DNA of 23,042 nucleotides from Plakobranchus ocellatus (Eukaryota > Mollusca > Gastropoda > Plakobranchidae): positions 726,319-749,360 of the forward strand of contig BLXT01007695.1 of NCBI GenBank assembly GCA_019648995.1, given 5' to 3'. Below are positions 12,801 through 21,443 of this stretch, in pieces. Position numbers and translations under genes: made by a program. Positions within the stretch are counted from its first letter, which is position 1. Each line of letters starts with the position of its first letter. Under the pieces are notes generated by a model. That model worked only from the letters and a program-made list of their open reading frames with translations, was not told the origin of the DNA and searched no databases.

Positions 12801-15800
12801 TCCTGCTTGTCATTTACTGTAGATGTCATTTTAGCTTTTTTGTTTTCATTAAAATCTGCAGTTTCTGAGAACTTCTGGCTGTCCTTTATTTTATTCCATA
12901 TTTCACTCCTTTCCTTATTATTATCATTTTCGGGCAGAAGTGTTTTCATGAAAGCTTCTTGAAAAGCTGACATGTAGCCTGGTTCATTTTTACGCTCAAT
13001 CTCTTTCTGCTCAATTTTTCTCGGACTTCTCAAATACTCTGAGAGCTTCTGTCTCTGAGAAGCTGTCATGACGCTGAACTTGGGGCTTGGTGAGGCAGGT
13101 ATGGGGCTCTTATTTAAAATATTTTTCTTTGCTTTTTTCTTTGGGCTATGCATGTTATCAACTTCATCCTCCCAATCCTGTGGTTCTTTTTTTTTCTTCT
13201 TGGCTTTCTTTTTCACTAAAACGCTGTTGTCTGGTTTGTCTTCCATTGACGCTTTGGGCTTTGATTTAGGCTTTTTCACAGTGTCATCCTTGGTGTCGTC
13301 AACCTTATCTTGGCATTTTTTATTAAATGCAGACTTAAGTGGATGTCGACGAGAGTGAGCAGTGCCAGAGCTGTTGGCTTCAATTTTTTTCTTGGGTCTG
13401 AAATAAGAGGGGAGAAAAAAAAATGATAATCCATGCAGTTAAGTAAATATAATAAGATATATATTGGGAAGTTGTTAATATTAATCCAAAAAAAAACAAG
13501 TACAAAAAAAAAACCACTTAAACTCAAGCTTCAGATTTTACACACTCAAATGAGTTTTTAGGATGACAAAGAATTCTTTTCTTTTGCCTTAACAGACATA
13601 ATTTAAAATGATACAAATGTCTGATCATATTGAGCACATTAAGCACTTAAAAAATTAATCCTTTGTCATATCATCTCTGGATGGTTCAGGTTCTGATTTC
13701 CATAAGTTTTGATCTAATGCCTGCAAGTGCCTCCACAAACTTTGCTCAGTCTAGTGCTCCACACTTTCTGACCCCTTAATATGCAAATGGCATTAGTAAA
13801 ACACAAAAAAATTTGCATTTTTCCAAAAGCACTAAACATCTACTGGCTATTTAAAATCATACTGAGGTTTTGTGTAACATATGACTGCTACTCTAGCATT
13901 AAAACCTACTGAAAAACATGATACTATGGCAAAAAAATGTCTATTAAGACAGTGACTGCTGCTAAAGCACTGCCACCTGCTACTGCAGATTGATATTATC
14001 ATTAAAAAGAAAAAATCTTATGAAGATTTCTCTACAGCACTGCAACATACTGAAACACACACTGATACCAGAGCTGAAAAAAATGTCTTATGAAGATCAT
14101 AATGCATATGGCTACCTACTGAAGCACATATAAATATTATTGTAAAACATGCCCTGGTTGCGATATTAAAATTTAGTAATCAAGAGATCAAAATGAGTAA
14201 TTTAGACTTAAAATTAGTAATAGTGAAAAACACATACTCATGAAATCAAAATCAATGGAGCACACAGTTACGTACCGATAATGATTTAATAGAGTAGGCC
14301 TGTATTCTGCTATGCATTGCTGGGCCTGTATTATTTTTGCCATGATGTAATCTTTTCAATAAACGGCATTTTGATCTTCTGGAGCAGTTTAAACGATTGT
14401 ATAAAAGTGTTAAAAAAATTTTTTTTTTAATTTAACCCACTGCAAATTTGTAATGAATGGAAAATTTTTGTATTTGTTCTATGATTACAAACTTTTCATA
14501 ACTCTAGGTAGGTATGAGTTTGGGACTGCTACTAAAGCCTTGCATCCTACTGAAACACACATTCACAGAATCACAAAAAATACATTACAAAGTTTTGTAA
14601 AAGTACATAGTTTATTGCTCTCCATGATTCCTAAAACAATTTAATTACACACCTATTTGGTGGTCGGTTTCCATCTCTATGTCCTTCAGGATGGGAGGCA
14701 ATATCTTTGCCTGCTTTCCATAGCGCATAGCGCTCCGGCTGGTATTTCTTGACAAACACATCCATAGAAATCTTCACACCATCATTTCTGCAAACACACT
14801 GAATAATAGCAGAGAAAAGTTCAAGATCTACAAACCATTTATTTCCTGTTGCTACTGCTACAAAAATTTACGACCACTTGAACTAACTTTTTATTTACAT
14901 ACATACATGATATTTCAAAGAAAACATAAAATAATACCTAAACTTCACATCAAAGCGATTGTCTCAGAATAAAGGTAGACTCTAAATCGCTTCACTTTTT
15001 TCATTGTTTTGAATAAACGAAGAAGTAAACACTGACAAATAAGTACCAGTGAGGTACTCGTAAGGTCAAATATTAGCAGAAGATCCTGTCTGTGCTCTTT
15101 AGTTTGTGTTTAAGAGTTAAAGTATTGGTGGATAATCACTTTTTAGTGATTTTCACATAGTTATGCTGTTAGATTAAAATACAAAGCATTTCAAATTGAT
15201 TTTTAGAGTACAGCATTACTTTTTACATTATCGAACTCAAAAACTCAAGATTTAGGACGAGTTAAATATTTTTCAAATACGGCTGGTAGAAATTTGTTAG
15301 AAAACCATGATGGTAACACACACTTGGCAAACTCTTAAATGTTTTTTTTTTCACTTAGGAAAGAACACTATTCTACTCCTTTCTTTTTTTTTCAAAACAC
15401 CTTTTCAATTGATTAATTCACTACTACACCATTCTTAAGGCCTGACCTATGGTTCTATTCATCCACAAGGTTTTACCTGCAAACAACGCTTCCCATATTC
15501 AATCCAGCGGTGAGTAGCAAAATTTGTGGATTCTGCACAGTTGAAACCATGGTTATACCCAGCATGATAACCATAAGGAAAGGTAATCATGATATCTCCT
15601 GCTTCTTGGGTGATCTGCAAATTGAAGATTCATTTTTTGTAAAATAAAGAGTATGTTATCATCTTTCCTTTTTTCTTCACTCAGTGATTGAGATGCAAAA
15701 AACTATGGGAAAAAAAATGAAAGAATGTAAGTTTTTACAGTCATTTTGGTCCTTGCCAATTAAATGTTATAACTCTATCAATATGGTGACACCTAATATA

Positions 15801-18764
15801 TGATCAAAAGAGACAAGAATTTTAATCTGTGCATATGCTTCTCTTTGCGACGTAAATTTGCGAGATTCTCTAATTGGCATAACATTACATGTTGCTTTAT
15901 GAAGTAATAAATAATTATAAAGCAAATTGGATGAAATCGGTGAAAGTCTCCATTTCTCAAAATACCAGAGTTATGTTTATATCTTGAAGATACATTCAAA
16001 TCTTCATTTACACTAAGGAAAATCTCCTATGGGCTTCCAATTATTGAGCCCTTTCCAATGATTGATTCATACATTTGACAATGTGTGAATATGCACTAAT
16101 TTTATAACTTATTTAATTCTGACAGTCAGTAAAAAAACAATAAAAATTTATACGCATACACAACAAAAAAGTCAATTGATTATATTACAAAGAAACTTAA
16201 TAGTTATGATAGATGGTAAAAATGGCTCTGGGGGTCACTATTAGAGAACAATTCTTCAACAAGACATAAGAAAAAAAACCAAACGAACTTTTAGCTTTAA
16301 ACATTCAACTACCTTATTGACTGGGATAGAGTACTTCTTTAAAATAAATGGTGAAATCAATGACATCTTATGTCTAAGGAAGGCAGGACATTCACTGAAG
16401 CTATTTGGGAAAAAACCTGAAATTATTCAAGAAAAAAAAATTGAGAATTTTGTGAGTGAGTCATGCACCAATGCAATTGTATGTGTTCAACACGTTCTTA
16501 AAATATAATATATTATAATACTGTCTATTCTGCTTGCATGGAATTAAAAAAATACTGGCCTATCCACCATTGTACAATTACTTTTTTTTAAACAATGACC
16601 AATAAAGCATTATATTTTTTAAAACAAGTGAAAAAAAAAGAAAATTGATGGAAGGCTCAATGAATGAAAAAAGTTGTCGCCTCAAAGAGAGACAGCACCT
16701 TAGACTCAAATTTCAACACAAAAACATATTTTACGTTTAGAATTCAACTTCTTCAAGCAAAATTAGCAATCACTGCGAATCAGGACAAACCCTCAAGAAC
16801 ATGGTTTGATGTGAAGAATGTGATTCTTTGTCTGCAAAAGCAATGAGACTTCAGAAGTCTCCTTCACCTCTCACCCCCACCCTAAACAAACAAAAAAAAA
16901 CTCCTTAAAAACATCGAAAACTGGGTGCAAATGAGAGATGGAAGATTGATATTGGCATTAATCTGGAGGCAATAAAAATAAATGATATTGATTTTTTTCA
17001 TACCTTGAGCAAGTCTTTCTAATCTCTGGCCGTGCTCAGGTGGAATGGCATACCAAGACTTTGGGGCTCCATAATGCAAGTAGTTAATGCTATAAAGATC
17101 CATATCTTCTGTGTGCCATGCAAATGTAGTTTTCCACATACCAAAGTAGAGATAAGCAGTACATACTCCTTCAATCTGAATACCATAGTCATCCTTGACA
17201 TGGTCTAAGATGGTGCCTAGGCGATTGATGTTCCAACAGTCTTGATCCTCATCAGTTATAGATCCATTGATATCTGCGCCGTAAATGGCTGCACCAAAAG
17301 CGACGTTTTTCCAGTATTTACGTTCTAAATCTTCATAGTCAAAGTGGGGAGGCGTGCGATACCTTAAAATGAAAGAGAAAAAGGGGAAGCATTGAAGGAT
17401 ACTTATTTCACTTTGAATTTGCCAATGTTTTATTTTTGGTTCATCTGCCAATCTTTCATGCTGTCATAAAAAGCTAATAAATATTAGTATAAGCAAAACA
17501 CCACTGTATTTTCTTTTCAAAATTTATAATTGGAAAAAGAGAAGTCAAAGCACAATTTATTTTGGCAAAAAGACCTATACGATATAGATTATTTGCGTTC
17601 ATGCCATGTAGATAAAAAGAGAAAAAAATTACCTTTTTGTAACACTATCCCAGCGAATCCTTCTAATTTACAAAAGCTTGGGCACAAAATTGAAAGCCTC
17701 ATCCCCTTTCACATTGTTTACATTCAAAAGTAGGAAATGTAGGAAATGGCTAACATTCAGATTGGAGAATTTTACTTTCATTCCCAGAATAGAGTGCTTA
17801 CAAAAATAATGACAATAAAGTTAAATAAATATGTTCTTCTGCAGAAGCCACTCTATACCTATTAACTTACAAAAACCTGCTAACTATACCTGGGCGAGTT
17901 TGCTAGCTCTTCAAATTCCTTCACATGCATTGCTTTCTTCTGTACATTAAACTGTGTGTAAAGGCCCTGCTGTCCAGTTACCACCTGCTCAATAGGGGAT
18001 GGTATCATCAGGTCCAGATTGTCATAGCCTCCTTTCCGAGGCACCCACTCATTTGGAGGAACCACCTTAAGGGCAAAGGGAAGAATTTACATTACCAAAA
18101 AGAATATCAAAATACCCATTTGATTGGTTTTGTAGAATTCATTTTTAATCAACGCAGAGGAATTTCGTGCAGAAATCAACTCTCAAAATTTGGAGCAGAA
18201 AACAATTTTATAAATTATTCTGTAAAATTTATTTCTCATACCAATCTTTTAAAAAAACTGTCAAACTGCTAACATCCACACCATGACACTTTGTTGCAAA
18301 CAATGAACACTGAATGAAATGATCCAAAAGTTGTAAGCCATTATGAAGTATTTTAGATAAAGAGAGATAACATTGTGCTTTAATTTTTAAAACACAACAT
18401 TACAAATAAGTCCAGTAAGCTGAGTTCAAGGTGAGCAGACTAGGACCAAGTCTAAAAGAACCAGATACAATCTATGGTCATCAGCCAAAAAAAGGCAGTT
18501 TACAATTAAGCCGTTCAATCTATGTTTTGCACACAGAAAAGCCTTTTTCATTTGACATTGTGACACTGATCTCAAATAGGCTGCTAGAAAAAAAAACTTG
18601 AATGTCAATTCAAAGGCATTAAATAAAATTAATTTGAAACCTACCTTAGCAATACCCATCTTATGTGCACCGACTGATTCCATGTAAGCAATATACTTCT
18701 TGAAATCTTTAAACTCTTCAAATGTTGGCCGAAAAACCATGATTTTGTCTTGTACTTCAGCCAT
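3612..18764 (-). CDS. KDM4: KDM4/JMJD2-family histone lysine demethylase (whole spliced CDS, 16 coding exons)
   Basis: Fe(II)/2-oxoglutarate-dependent nuclear demethylase of the KDM4 family, which removes methyl groups from H3K9 and H3K36. Join on the minus strand (transcript order): 18764-18645, 18065-17890, 17362-17004, 16416-16313, 15614-15477, 14798-14653, 13397-10055, 9378-9234, 8130-7952, 7273-7081, 6807-6728, 6353-6189, 5680-5297, 5130-5011, 4491-4399, 3719-3612. All junctions are GT..AG and phases agree; total 5,853 nt, 1,950 residues plus TAG. Domains: JmjN about 8-50, JmjC about 136-304, linker 348-1500, PHD 1560-1653, extended PHD 1663-1774, double Tudor about 1795-1912. S282-T283 matches the KDM4A-C type pocket rather than KDM4D, so tri- and dimethyl substrates are expected. 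Vertebrate KDM4A-C are roughly 1,050-1,130 residues, so this one is far longer because of the linker. The family call is firm; the A/B/C paralogue cannot be assigned for an invertebrate gene. The exon 10 5' edge is the least certain junction. Confidence 0.95.
3841..3879. repeat. Homopolymer A39 in last intron
   Basis: An uninterrupted run of 39 A on the plus strand (U39 in the pre-mRNA), about 120 nt upstream of the final acceptor in intron 3720-4398. No target-site duplication or retroelement body was seen around it. Its exact length may be affected by assembly slippage. The rest of that intron is AT-rich without features. Confidence 0.95.
4399..4491 (-). CDS. KDM4: Coding exon 15: end of double Tudor (residues 1885-1915)
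   Basis: Acceptor ATATGGCAG|ATGGAA, donor AGAATG|GTATGT, 31 codons, phase 0. It encodes [17 protein letters not shown] and then [10 protein letters not shown]. The VEFEDGSQ-like strand is where the hybrid Tudor of KDM4A closes; RREELW fills the place of the KREDIY-type segment, followed by E-x-x-P-x-x-I/V. Confidence 0.94.
5011..5130 (-). CDS. KDM4: Coding exon 14: double Tudor, cage residues W and Y (residues 1845-1884)
   Basis: Acceptor CTTCATAG|GGAAAA, donor TATACG|GTGAGG, exactly 40 codons. It encodes [21 protein letters not shown] and then INIQDVYT. W1864 and Y1870 line up with KDM4A W967 and Y973; their spacing from F1829 (35 and 41 residues) is identical to KDM4A, so the methyl-lysine cage appears intact. 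The next intron (4492-5010, 519 bp) is AT-rich with no recognised feature. Confidence 0.96.
5297..5680 (-). CDS. KDM4: Coding exon 13: second half of extended PHD and first Tudor (residues 1717-1844)
   Basis: Acceptor CTTTTCCAG|AAGTGT, donor ATTGTG|GTGAGT, 128 codons. It encodes KCELC, then [22 protein letters not shown] and IACLRH, the zinc ligands of the extended PHD (C1718, C1721, C1734, C1737, H1747, C1750, C1771, H1774). It continues with [12 protein letters not shown] and [19 protein letters not shown], the start of the double Tudor. F1829 in DFDDGS corresponds to KDM4A F932 of the aromatic cage that binds H3K4me3 and H4K20me3. The intron that follows (5131-5296, 166 bp) is the shortest in the gene. 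Confidence 0.96.
6189..6353 (-). CDS. KDM4: Coding exon 12: first half of extended PHD (residues 1662-1716)
   Basis: Acceptor TTTTCAG|GTGTGT, donor AAGCTG|GTAAGA, phase 0 both sides (55 codons). It encodes [32 protein letters not shown] and [10 protein letters not shown]1663-x-x-C1666, W1681-A-H1683 and C1686 are the first zinc knuckles of the extended PHD (ZNF-PHD) seen in KDM4 and relatives. RGGALKxT followed by WAHxxCA/S is a strong family signature. The next intron is 5681-6188 (508 bp), with no recognised feature. Confidence 0.96.
6728..6807 (-). CDS. KDM4: Coding exon 11: C-terminal part of PHD finger (residues 1635-1661)
   Basis: An 80-bp exon found by filling the gap in the PHD domain. 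Acceptor TTTTTTTAG|GCTGTT, donor ACCTCT|GTAAGT (strong). With the A from exon 10 it encodes [21 protein letters not shown]1636 pairs with the upstream H, and W1648-I-C1650-x-x-C1653 is the closing PHD zinc pair with its usual preceding tryptophan. Exit phase is 0. The following intron is 6354-6727 (374 bp), AT-rich, nothing else seen. Confidence 0.95.
7081..7273 (-). CDS. KDM4: Coding exon 10: PHD finger middle part (residues 1571-1635)
   Basis: The donor GCAA|GTGAGT is strong (phase 1). The chosen acceptor, ATCATGAAG|GTGGAC, has almost no pyrimidine tract. In-phase alternatives within the exon (AAG|GCA at about 7243-7245 and CTCAG|TGC near 7229-7230) would shorten it by up to about 15 codons. 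The 3' part is secure: PLIREVSF matches the KDM4 PLIPE-type stretch, and [18 protein letters not shown] matches the PHD core. C1625, C1628 and H1633 are probable zinc ligands. As in other KDM4 proteins, a long insert separates the first Cys pair from the second. Confidence 0.88.
7952..8130 (-). CDS. KDM4: Coding exon 9: pre-PHD block and first Cys pair of PHD (residues 1511-1570)
   Basis: Acceptor CTTCTCAG|GTATGA (completes a G|GT glycine codon), donor CATCAG|GTAATA, phase 0 on exit. It encodes [15 protein letters not shown], then [18 protein letters not shown]. The W..NxLW..LP..A...YN block followed by P-H-C-x-x-C is typical of KDM4 immediately before the first PHD finger. C1560 and C1563 are the first zinc pair. 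The next intron is 7274-7951, with A-rich tracts but nothing recognised. Confidence 0.94.
8131..9233 (-). other. Intron between coding exons 8 and 9
   Basis: 1,103 bp of AT-rich sequence with an AGATCTAAATCT word near 8664. I see no further exon, repeat family or RNA gene in it. Confidence 0.8.
9234..9378 (-). CDS. KDM4: Coding exon 8: basic linker segment before the PHD fingers (residues 1463-1511)
   Basis: Acceptor CTGATTCAG|ATTGAG, donor GACAG|GTTTGT (phase 1; the +3 T makes this a weak donor). It encodes a lysine-rich segment ([17 protein letters not shown]) and then [13 protein letters not shown], an EAPFAP-type motif I associate with the segment before the PHD in KDM4 proteins. The preceding intron (9379-10054) contains a pyrimidine tract described separately. 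Confidence 0.9.
9839..9862. repeat. Pyrimidine tract C6-T-C5-T-C3-T8 in intron
   Basis: On the plus strand the run is C6TC5TC3T8. On the transcript strand it reads A8-GGG-A-GGGGG-A-GGGGGG. The purine strand has three G runs of three or more, so it is one short of a canonical four-run quadruplex; it could form triplex or imperfect quadruplex structure. It sits about 190 nt into the intron 9379-10054. Confidence 0.8.
10055..13397 (-). CDS. KDM4: Coding exon 7: giant linker exon (residues 348-1462)
   Basis: A 3,343-bp exon, open throughout, running from CTTATTTCAG|ACCCAAG to CGCCAG|GTATGA. A GTG at 13279 is an internal Val (V388), not a start. The 5' end encodes lysine-rich clusters (KKPKSKPK, then a run of eight or more basic residues and SPKKKAKK) that look like nuclear localisation signals. 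The rest is rich in S, T, P, Q and N with no visible globular domain. It includes SPP-L repeats (near 12690, 12590, 12530, 10640), a Q-rich patch near 11110-11210, and three psi-K-x-E motifs at residues 626-652. Two short stretches look more ordered: residues near the [13 protein letters not shown] helix (about 12915-12975) and [13 protein letters not shown] (about 10180-10225). In vertebrate KDM4A-C this region is only several hundred residues and poorly conserved. I recognise no motif that gives it a specific function. Confidence 0.95.
13398..14652 (-). other. Intron between coding exons 6 and 7, with a diverged repeat
   Basis: 1,255 bp, AT-rich. Much of its middle is a diverged repeat of about 70 bp, annotated separately. 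The ORFs visible here are short and have no family features. Confidence 0.85.
13883..14600. repeat. Diverged repeat of about 70 bp in intron (four tandem units plus one isolated)
   Basis: Units share a core like GACTGCTACTAAAGCACTGC, then CCTACTGAAACACAC, then an A-rich part with AAAATGTCT and ATGAAGAT. Units begin near 13883, 13953, 14027 and 14098. The CCTACTGAA-like block recurs at about 13905, 13976 (as CCTGCTACTGCAG), 14046 and 14115, a spacing of 69-71 bp. A further unit lies near 14523-14600 (CCTACTGAAACACAC at 14546). Divergence suggests an old minisatellite. Confidence 0.7.
14653..14798 (-). CDS. KDM4: Coding exon 6: end of catalytic domain with last zinc ligands (residues 300-348)
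   Basis: Acceptor TATTCAG|TGTGTT, donor AATAG|GTGTGT (phase 2, splitting R348). It begins [20 protein letters not shown] and continues [18 protein letters not shown]300 and C302 are the remaining two ligands of the structural zinc (KDM4A C306 and C308). KISMDVFV and PERYxLWKAGKD are strong KDM4 signatures. It joins the acidic and basic linker encoded by the very long next exon. Confidence 0.96.
15477..15614 (-). CDS. KDM4: Coding exon 5: JmjC C-terminal half with third iron ligand (residues 254-299)
   Basis: Acceptor AATTTGCAG|ATCACC and donor TTGCAG|GTAAAA, phase 0 at both ends (46 codons). It encodes [19 protein letters not shown], then the [14 protein letters not shown] block and RWIEYGK. 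H270 is the third Fe(II) ligand (KDM4A H276). S282-T283 corresponds to S288-T289 of KDM4A, the pocket found in KDM4A-C that accepts trimethyl-lysine. The following intron, 14799-15476 (678 bp), has no recognised feature. Confidence 0.97.
16313..16416 (-). CDS. KDM4: Coding exon 4: JmjC segment with first two structural zinc ligands (residues 219-253)
   Basis: A short exon found because the JmjC domain was missing the block between ERLAQG and the ITQEAGD strand. The acceptor is AATTTCAG|GTTTTT and the donor AATAAG|GTAGTT; the entry codon is split (G|GT) and the exit phase is 0. It encodes [21 protein letters not shown] and LKKYSIP, the expected KDM4 block. C228 and H234 correspond to zinc ligands C234 and H240 of KDM4A. 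The donor GTAGTT is weaker than most in this gene. The following intron is 15615-16312 (698 bp), with no other recognised content. Confidence 0.95.
17004..17362 (-). CDS. KDM4: Coding exon 3: JmjC catalytic core with HxE iron motif (residues 99-219)
   Basis: Acceptor TTTTAAG|GTATCG, donor CTCAAG|GTATGA (phase 1). It encodes [19 protein letters not shown], the [15 protein letters not shown] stretch and the core motif [17 protein letters not shown]. Visible active-site residues by alignment to KDM4A are H182 and E184 (Fe(II) ligands), N192, and K200 (2-oxoglutarate). Y171 lies in the conserved YFGMW strand. [12 protein letters not shown] leads into the zinc-binding part. Each of these matches KDM4A numbering with a constant offset of -6, so there is no insertion or deletion through this part of the core. 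The following intron is 16417-17003. Confidence 0.97.
17890..18065 (-). CDS. KDM4: Coding exon 2: end of JmjN and linker to JmjC (residues 41-99)
   Basis: The acceptor is CCCTTAAG|GTGG and the donor CCCAG|GTATAG (phase 2, splitting the codon for R99). [15 protein letters not shown] completes the JmjN domain, which packs against JmjC in KDM4 proteins. [13 protein letters not shown] and [10 protein letters not shown] match the segment joining JmjN to JmjC. The following intron (17363-17889) is AT-rich and has no other feature I can support. Confidence 0.96.
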
Positions 18765-18785
18765 TATTGCCAAATAGAGTTATAA
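18645..18785 (-). CDS. KDM4: Coding exon 1: start codon and first part of JmjN (residues 1-40)
   Basis: The exon starts after a good acceptor (T-rich tract then AACAG, AG at 18787-18786). It has 21 nt of 5' UTR and then ATG at 18764-18762. The start is fixed because the 5' UTR part carries an in-frame TAA six codons before the ATG. The ATG context (A at -3, G at +4) is favourable. A TTG three codons upstream in the same frame can be discounted. Residues [14 protein letters not shown] and the following helix with YMES and GAHKMGIAK are the classic JmjN N-terminus. The donor is AAG|GTAGGT, phase 0. The next intron (18066-18644) is AT-rich with nothing else recognised. Confidence 0.95.
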
Positions 18786-21443
18786 CTGTTCAAGAAATAA
18801 AAGATAAGATATATATACCTTTTCAAATAGAACTGGAAAGTGACAGTTATTGCTGTCTGATCTTTCTGAAGAAAATATGTAAGTTTTGAAATGAGAGTTG
18901 TTAGAAGAGACAAACAGTTACTTTGAAATGAGGTGTATTTGAACTATATTCTAAAAACTTATATATATAAATCAATCATCAGGAAATAATCGCCACGAGC
19001 ACTACTTTTCAAAACGTTATCCAGAGTGGTTTTAAGGGTTGATAATGTAAGCATGGATGCCAGTGGCCTCTGTCAAAAAAGCAGGAAACTTGCGTTTTCT
19101 CAAAGCTGTAGTTAAAAAATAATTGACTTTTAAGTGATAAACATAAGGCAAAAAGTCAGAAATCCTGTTATCCTGGGGATTTTTTTGGTCTCTACACCTG
19201 AGTTTGTCCACCTACACCTTGTTTTAGCAGAATTTATGTCACTGGTTAAAAATTTTAAAAATTCCTTTGTGTGTGTGTGTCGACCCCTGTAAGTTACTTT
19301 ATTTATAAAACATTAGCAATATTGGTCTTTCATTTCTATAACAGAGTACATGTAATGATAAGTTTTGCATATGATCCTTTCTCCTTACATAATAAGCAGG
19401 CCTACATGTAGCTTTTTATTTCTAACTCATAAACAAATTTTCATTGGTATGAAACTGAACATAAATCAAGACAAAAAAGGAATCTGTCTCCTGATGAAAA
19501 ATTAAATTGAATTCTAACTGATCTTCCAGAATTATTATTTATAGTAATAGATATATTTTTCAAACCTAAAGATTTTCATCTGTGTTTATCTCATAATCTC
19601 ATTTAGTCTTTATCCATTATTTTTCCTTTTGAAACAAACTTGGGAAAAATAAACTTCAGTATTAATGTTATTTTAGGCCAAAGTTCCTGACAACCTCGAA
19701 TATATCATTACCTTTAAGAGCATTTGGAACTTTTTATTGAATTAAAGCTACATTGATTTTCGTTCAAGCTCCATTCTGAGAAATGATAAATTTTCATGCA
19801 ACGGGTCAAAATCAAAGCAACACCTGCCATATTTACTAGTTAACAAAACCACGAAGAGATAATGCAAGAATTAGTGTGATCATTTATTTTGTAAAGTAAC
19901 AATAAAAAAATTCTGACTCTTACCCTTTTTGTTGTTTTCCAAATAAACTGACATTTCATCTTGAATCATTTTGTCAAGTAAATCTACTTCATTTACCAAG
20001 CTTCCTGCTTTCAATATTTTTTTTTTCCAGACACAGTTCTTTTTGTTCAATAACATTTATGAGTTTTAAAAAGCTTTTAATCTGCGCACATTTTTTTTGC
20101 CTTTTTCCTGTTTTCTTAAATAATCTATCATTTACAAAGCATTTAAGATGCAATTTCAATCACAGAATGCACACTAAGTTAGACTGTTAGATACTGATAT
20201 CAGTCGCATTATATGGTTTCAAATTTTTAATTTGTTTGTGTCCTGGAATAACGTCAGCCTAAAATACCCTTACCTTCTAGAATTGCCTCTGAGGCTCAAT
20301 CAGTGTATGAGGTATTGGCAGATTTAATACATTGAAATTAAATTTGTGTAGCTTTTTTTATAATCTTTCAAAATTGTTTGTTTTGTGGCTTTTTTTGTAA
20401 TCTTTCAAAATTGTTTGTTTTGTTTCTTGTAAAAACATATATATTTTGAAAAAAAAAACCATTACAGGCGTGAATAAAAAAAAAAAAGTAGGGCCTAAAT
20501 CTATCCTACATTAGTTGCAGCTCCAATTCCATGAACAGAATGGGAGAGATTTCAGATCATGATCATGTACAGAGATATTCCGAAAATAATGACAAAATGA
20601 AGGCAATTTCTTTTCTAAAGAATAGATTTATTTGGGCCCCGCTACTAAATCAAATGTTGAGATCCCTAAAATGTCGAGCATGCTATTACTATTTTTATCT
20701 GTGTTTGATAAAAAAAAAAAAATCTAAACAGATCTAGATCTATCTAGGTCTAGATTTTTCAGATCTTGAATCTGAATTTAATCGAATTAGAGGCACAATA
20801 ATGTGCAACCGGGTATCGGTGATTGAAAGATCTTAATGGGTAATCCTTACCATCTGCGGTTCATAAGAAACCCATAGATTCTTATATTATTTATTAATAA
20901 CGAAATGATGTGATTTAGGCCAATTTAGAAATAAAACGCGATAGTGTAAAAATGTAACACAATTTCTTTTAAAAGATCTCCTGCATTTTATTTATAAATG
21001 AACTGAACCTTATCAACTACAAACACTTCATTTCGTTAGCATTATCGGTAAGCCTAGGCCTAAATAAAACCAGCAGTAACTCGTAGGGACCGTAAATACT
21101 AGGATTACCCCTTCATGATCAAACTGAAAACAGAGAATCTCGAAGACGTCACATTAGACTTAGAGCGAAGGGCTTTGATTGAAAACAAAGGCCTCGAGGC
21201 TAAACCTTGTTTCTGGCCTATTCTTGATTTTTTCACTACACCATGAAATAGGAGATAGATCTATAAGTTTCATCATTTCCAAGCCTTCGAGATTTCACAA
21301 ACCGTTGATTGAACATGATCTGGACTCGAGAATCTTGATCTAAGAATAGATCCGTAGCACTACTAGCAGGGAGTTTAGGGCTAGCCGAGTTTAGATCTAC
21401 GAGACCCTTAACTTGATAAAGCATCTGTTGTAATCCAACTTAC
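18786..21443 (-). other. Probable 5' intron, 2.66 kb
   Basis: AT-rich sequence between the candidate noncoding exon and coding exon 1. It holds a 37-bp tandem duplication (20351-20424), a short GT run near 19268-19280 and an AGATCT-rich patch near 20722-20766. No long ORF resembles a known protein on either strand. An additional 5' noncoding exon could be hidden here. Confidence 0.5.
20351..20424. repeat. 37-bp tandem duplication, two copies
   Basis: Copies at 20351-20387 and 20388-20424 share a T7 run followed by TAATCTTTCAAAATTG and TTTGTTTTGT, with one or two mismatches. The high identity points to a recent duplication in the 5' intron. No coding content. Confidence 0.9.

Noticed and set aside
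13277..13279. GTG at 13279 as the start of a separate 1,076-codon gene
   Set aside because: The same frame continues upstream through an acceptor at 13399-13398 and joins in phase to the JmjC exons; the codon is an internal Val.
13068..13358. Plus-strand ORFs opposite the giant exon, with Phe/Leu-rich hydrophobic sequence
   Set aside because: They are antisense shadows of the lysine-rich region of the KDM4 exon.
15793..16846. Several 60-68 codon ORFs in the introns around the JmjC exons
   Set aside because: Chance ORFs in AT-rich introns; where one overlaps exon 4 it is on the opposite strand from the real coding frame.
18771..18773. TTG at 18773 as the start codon
   Set aside because: An ATG three codons downstream has a good context and fits KDM4 N-termini; an in-frame TAA lies just upstream of the TTG.
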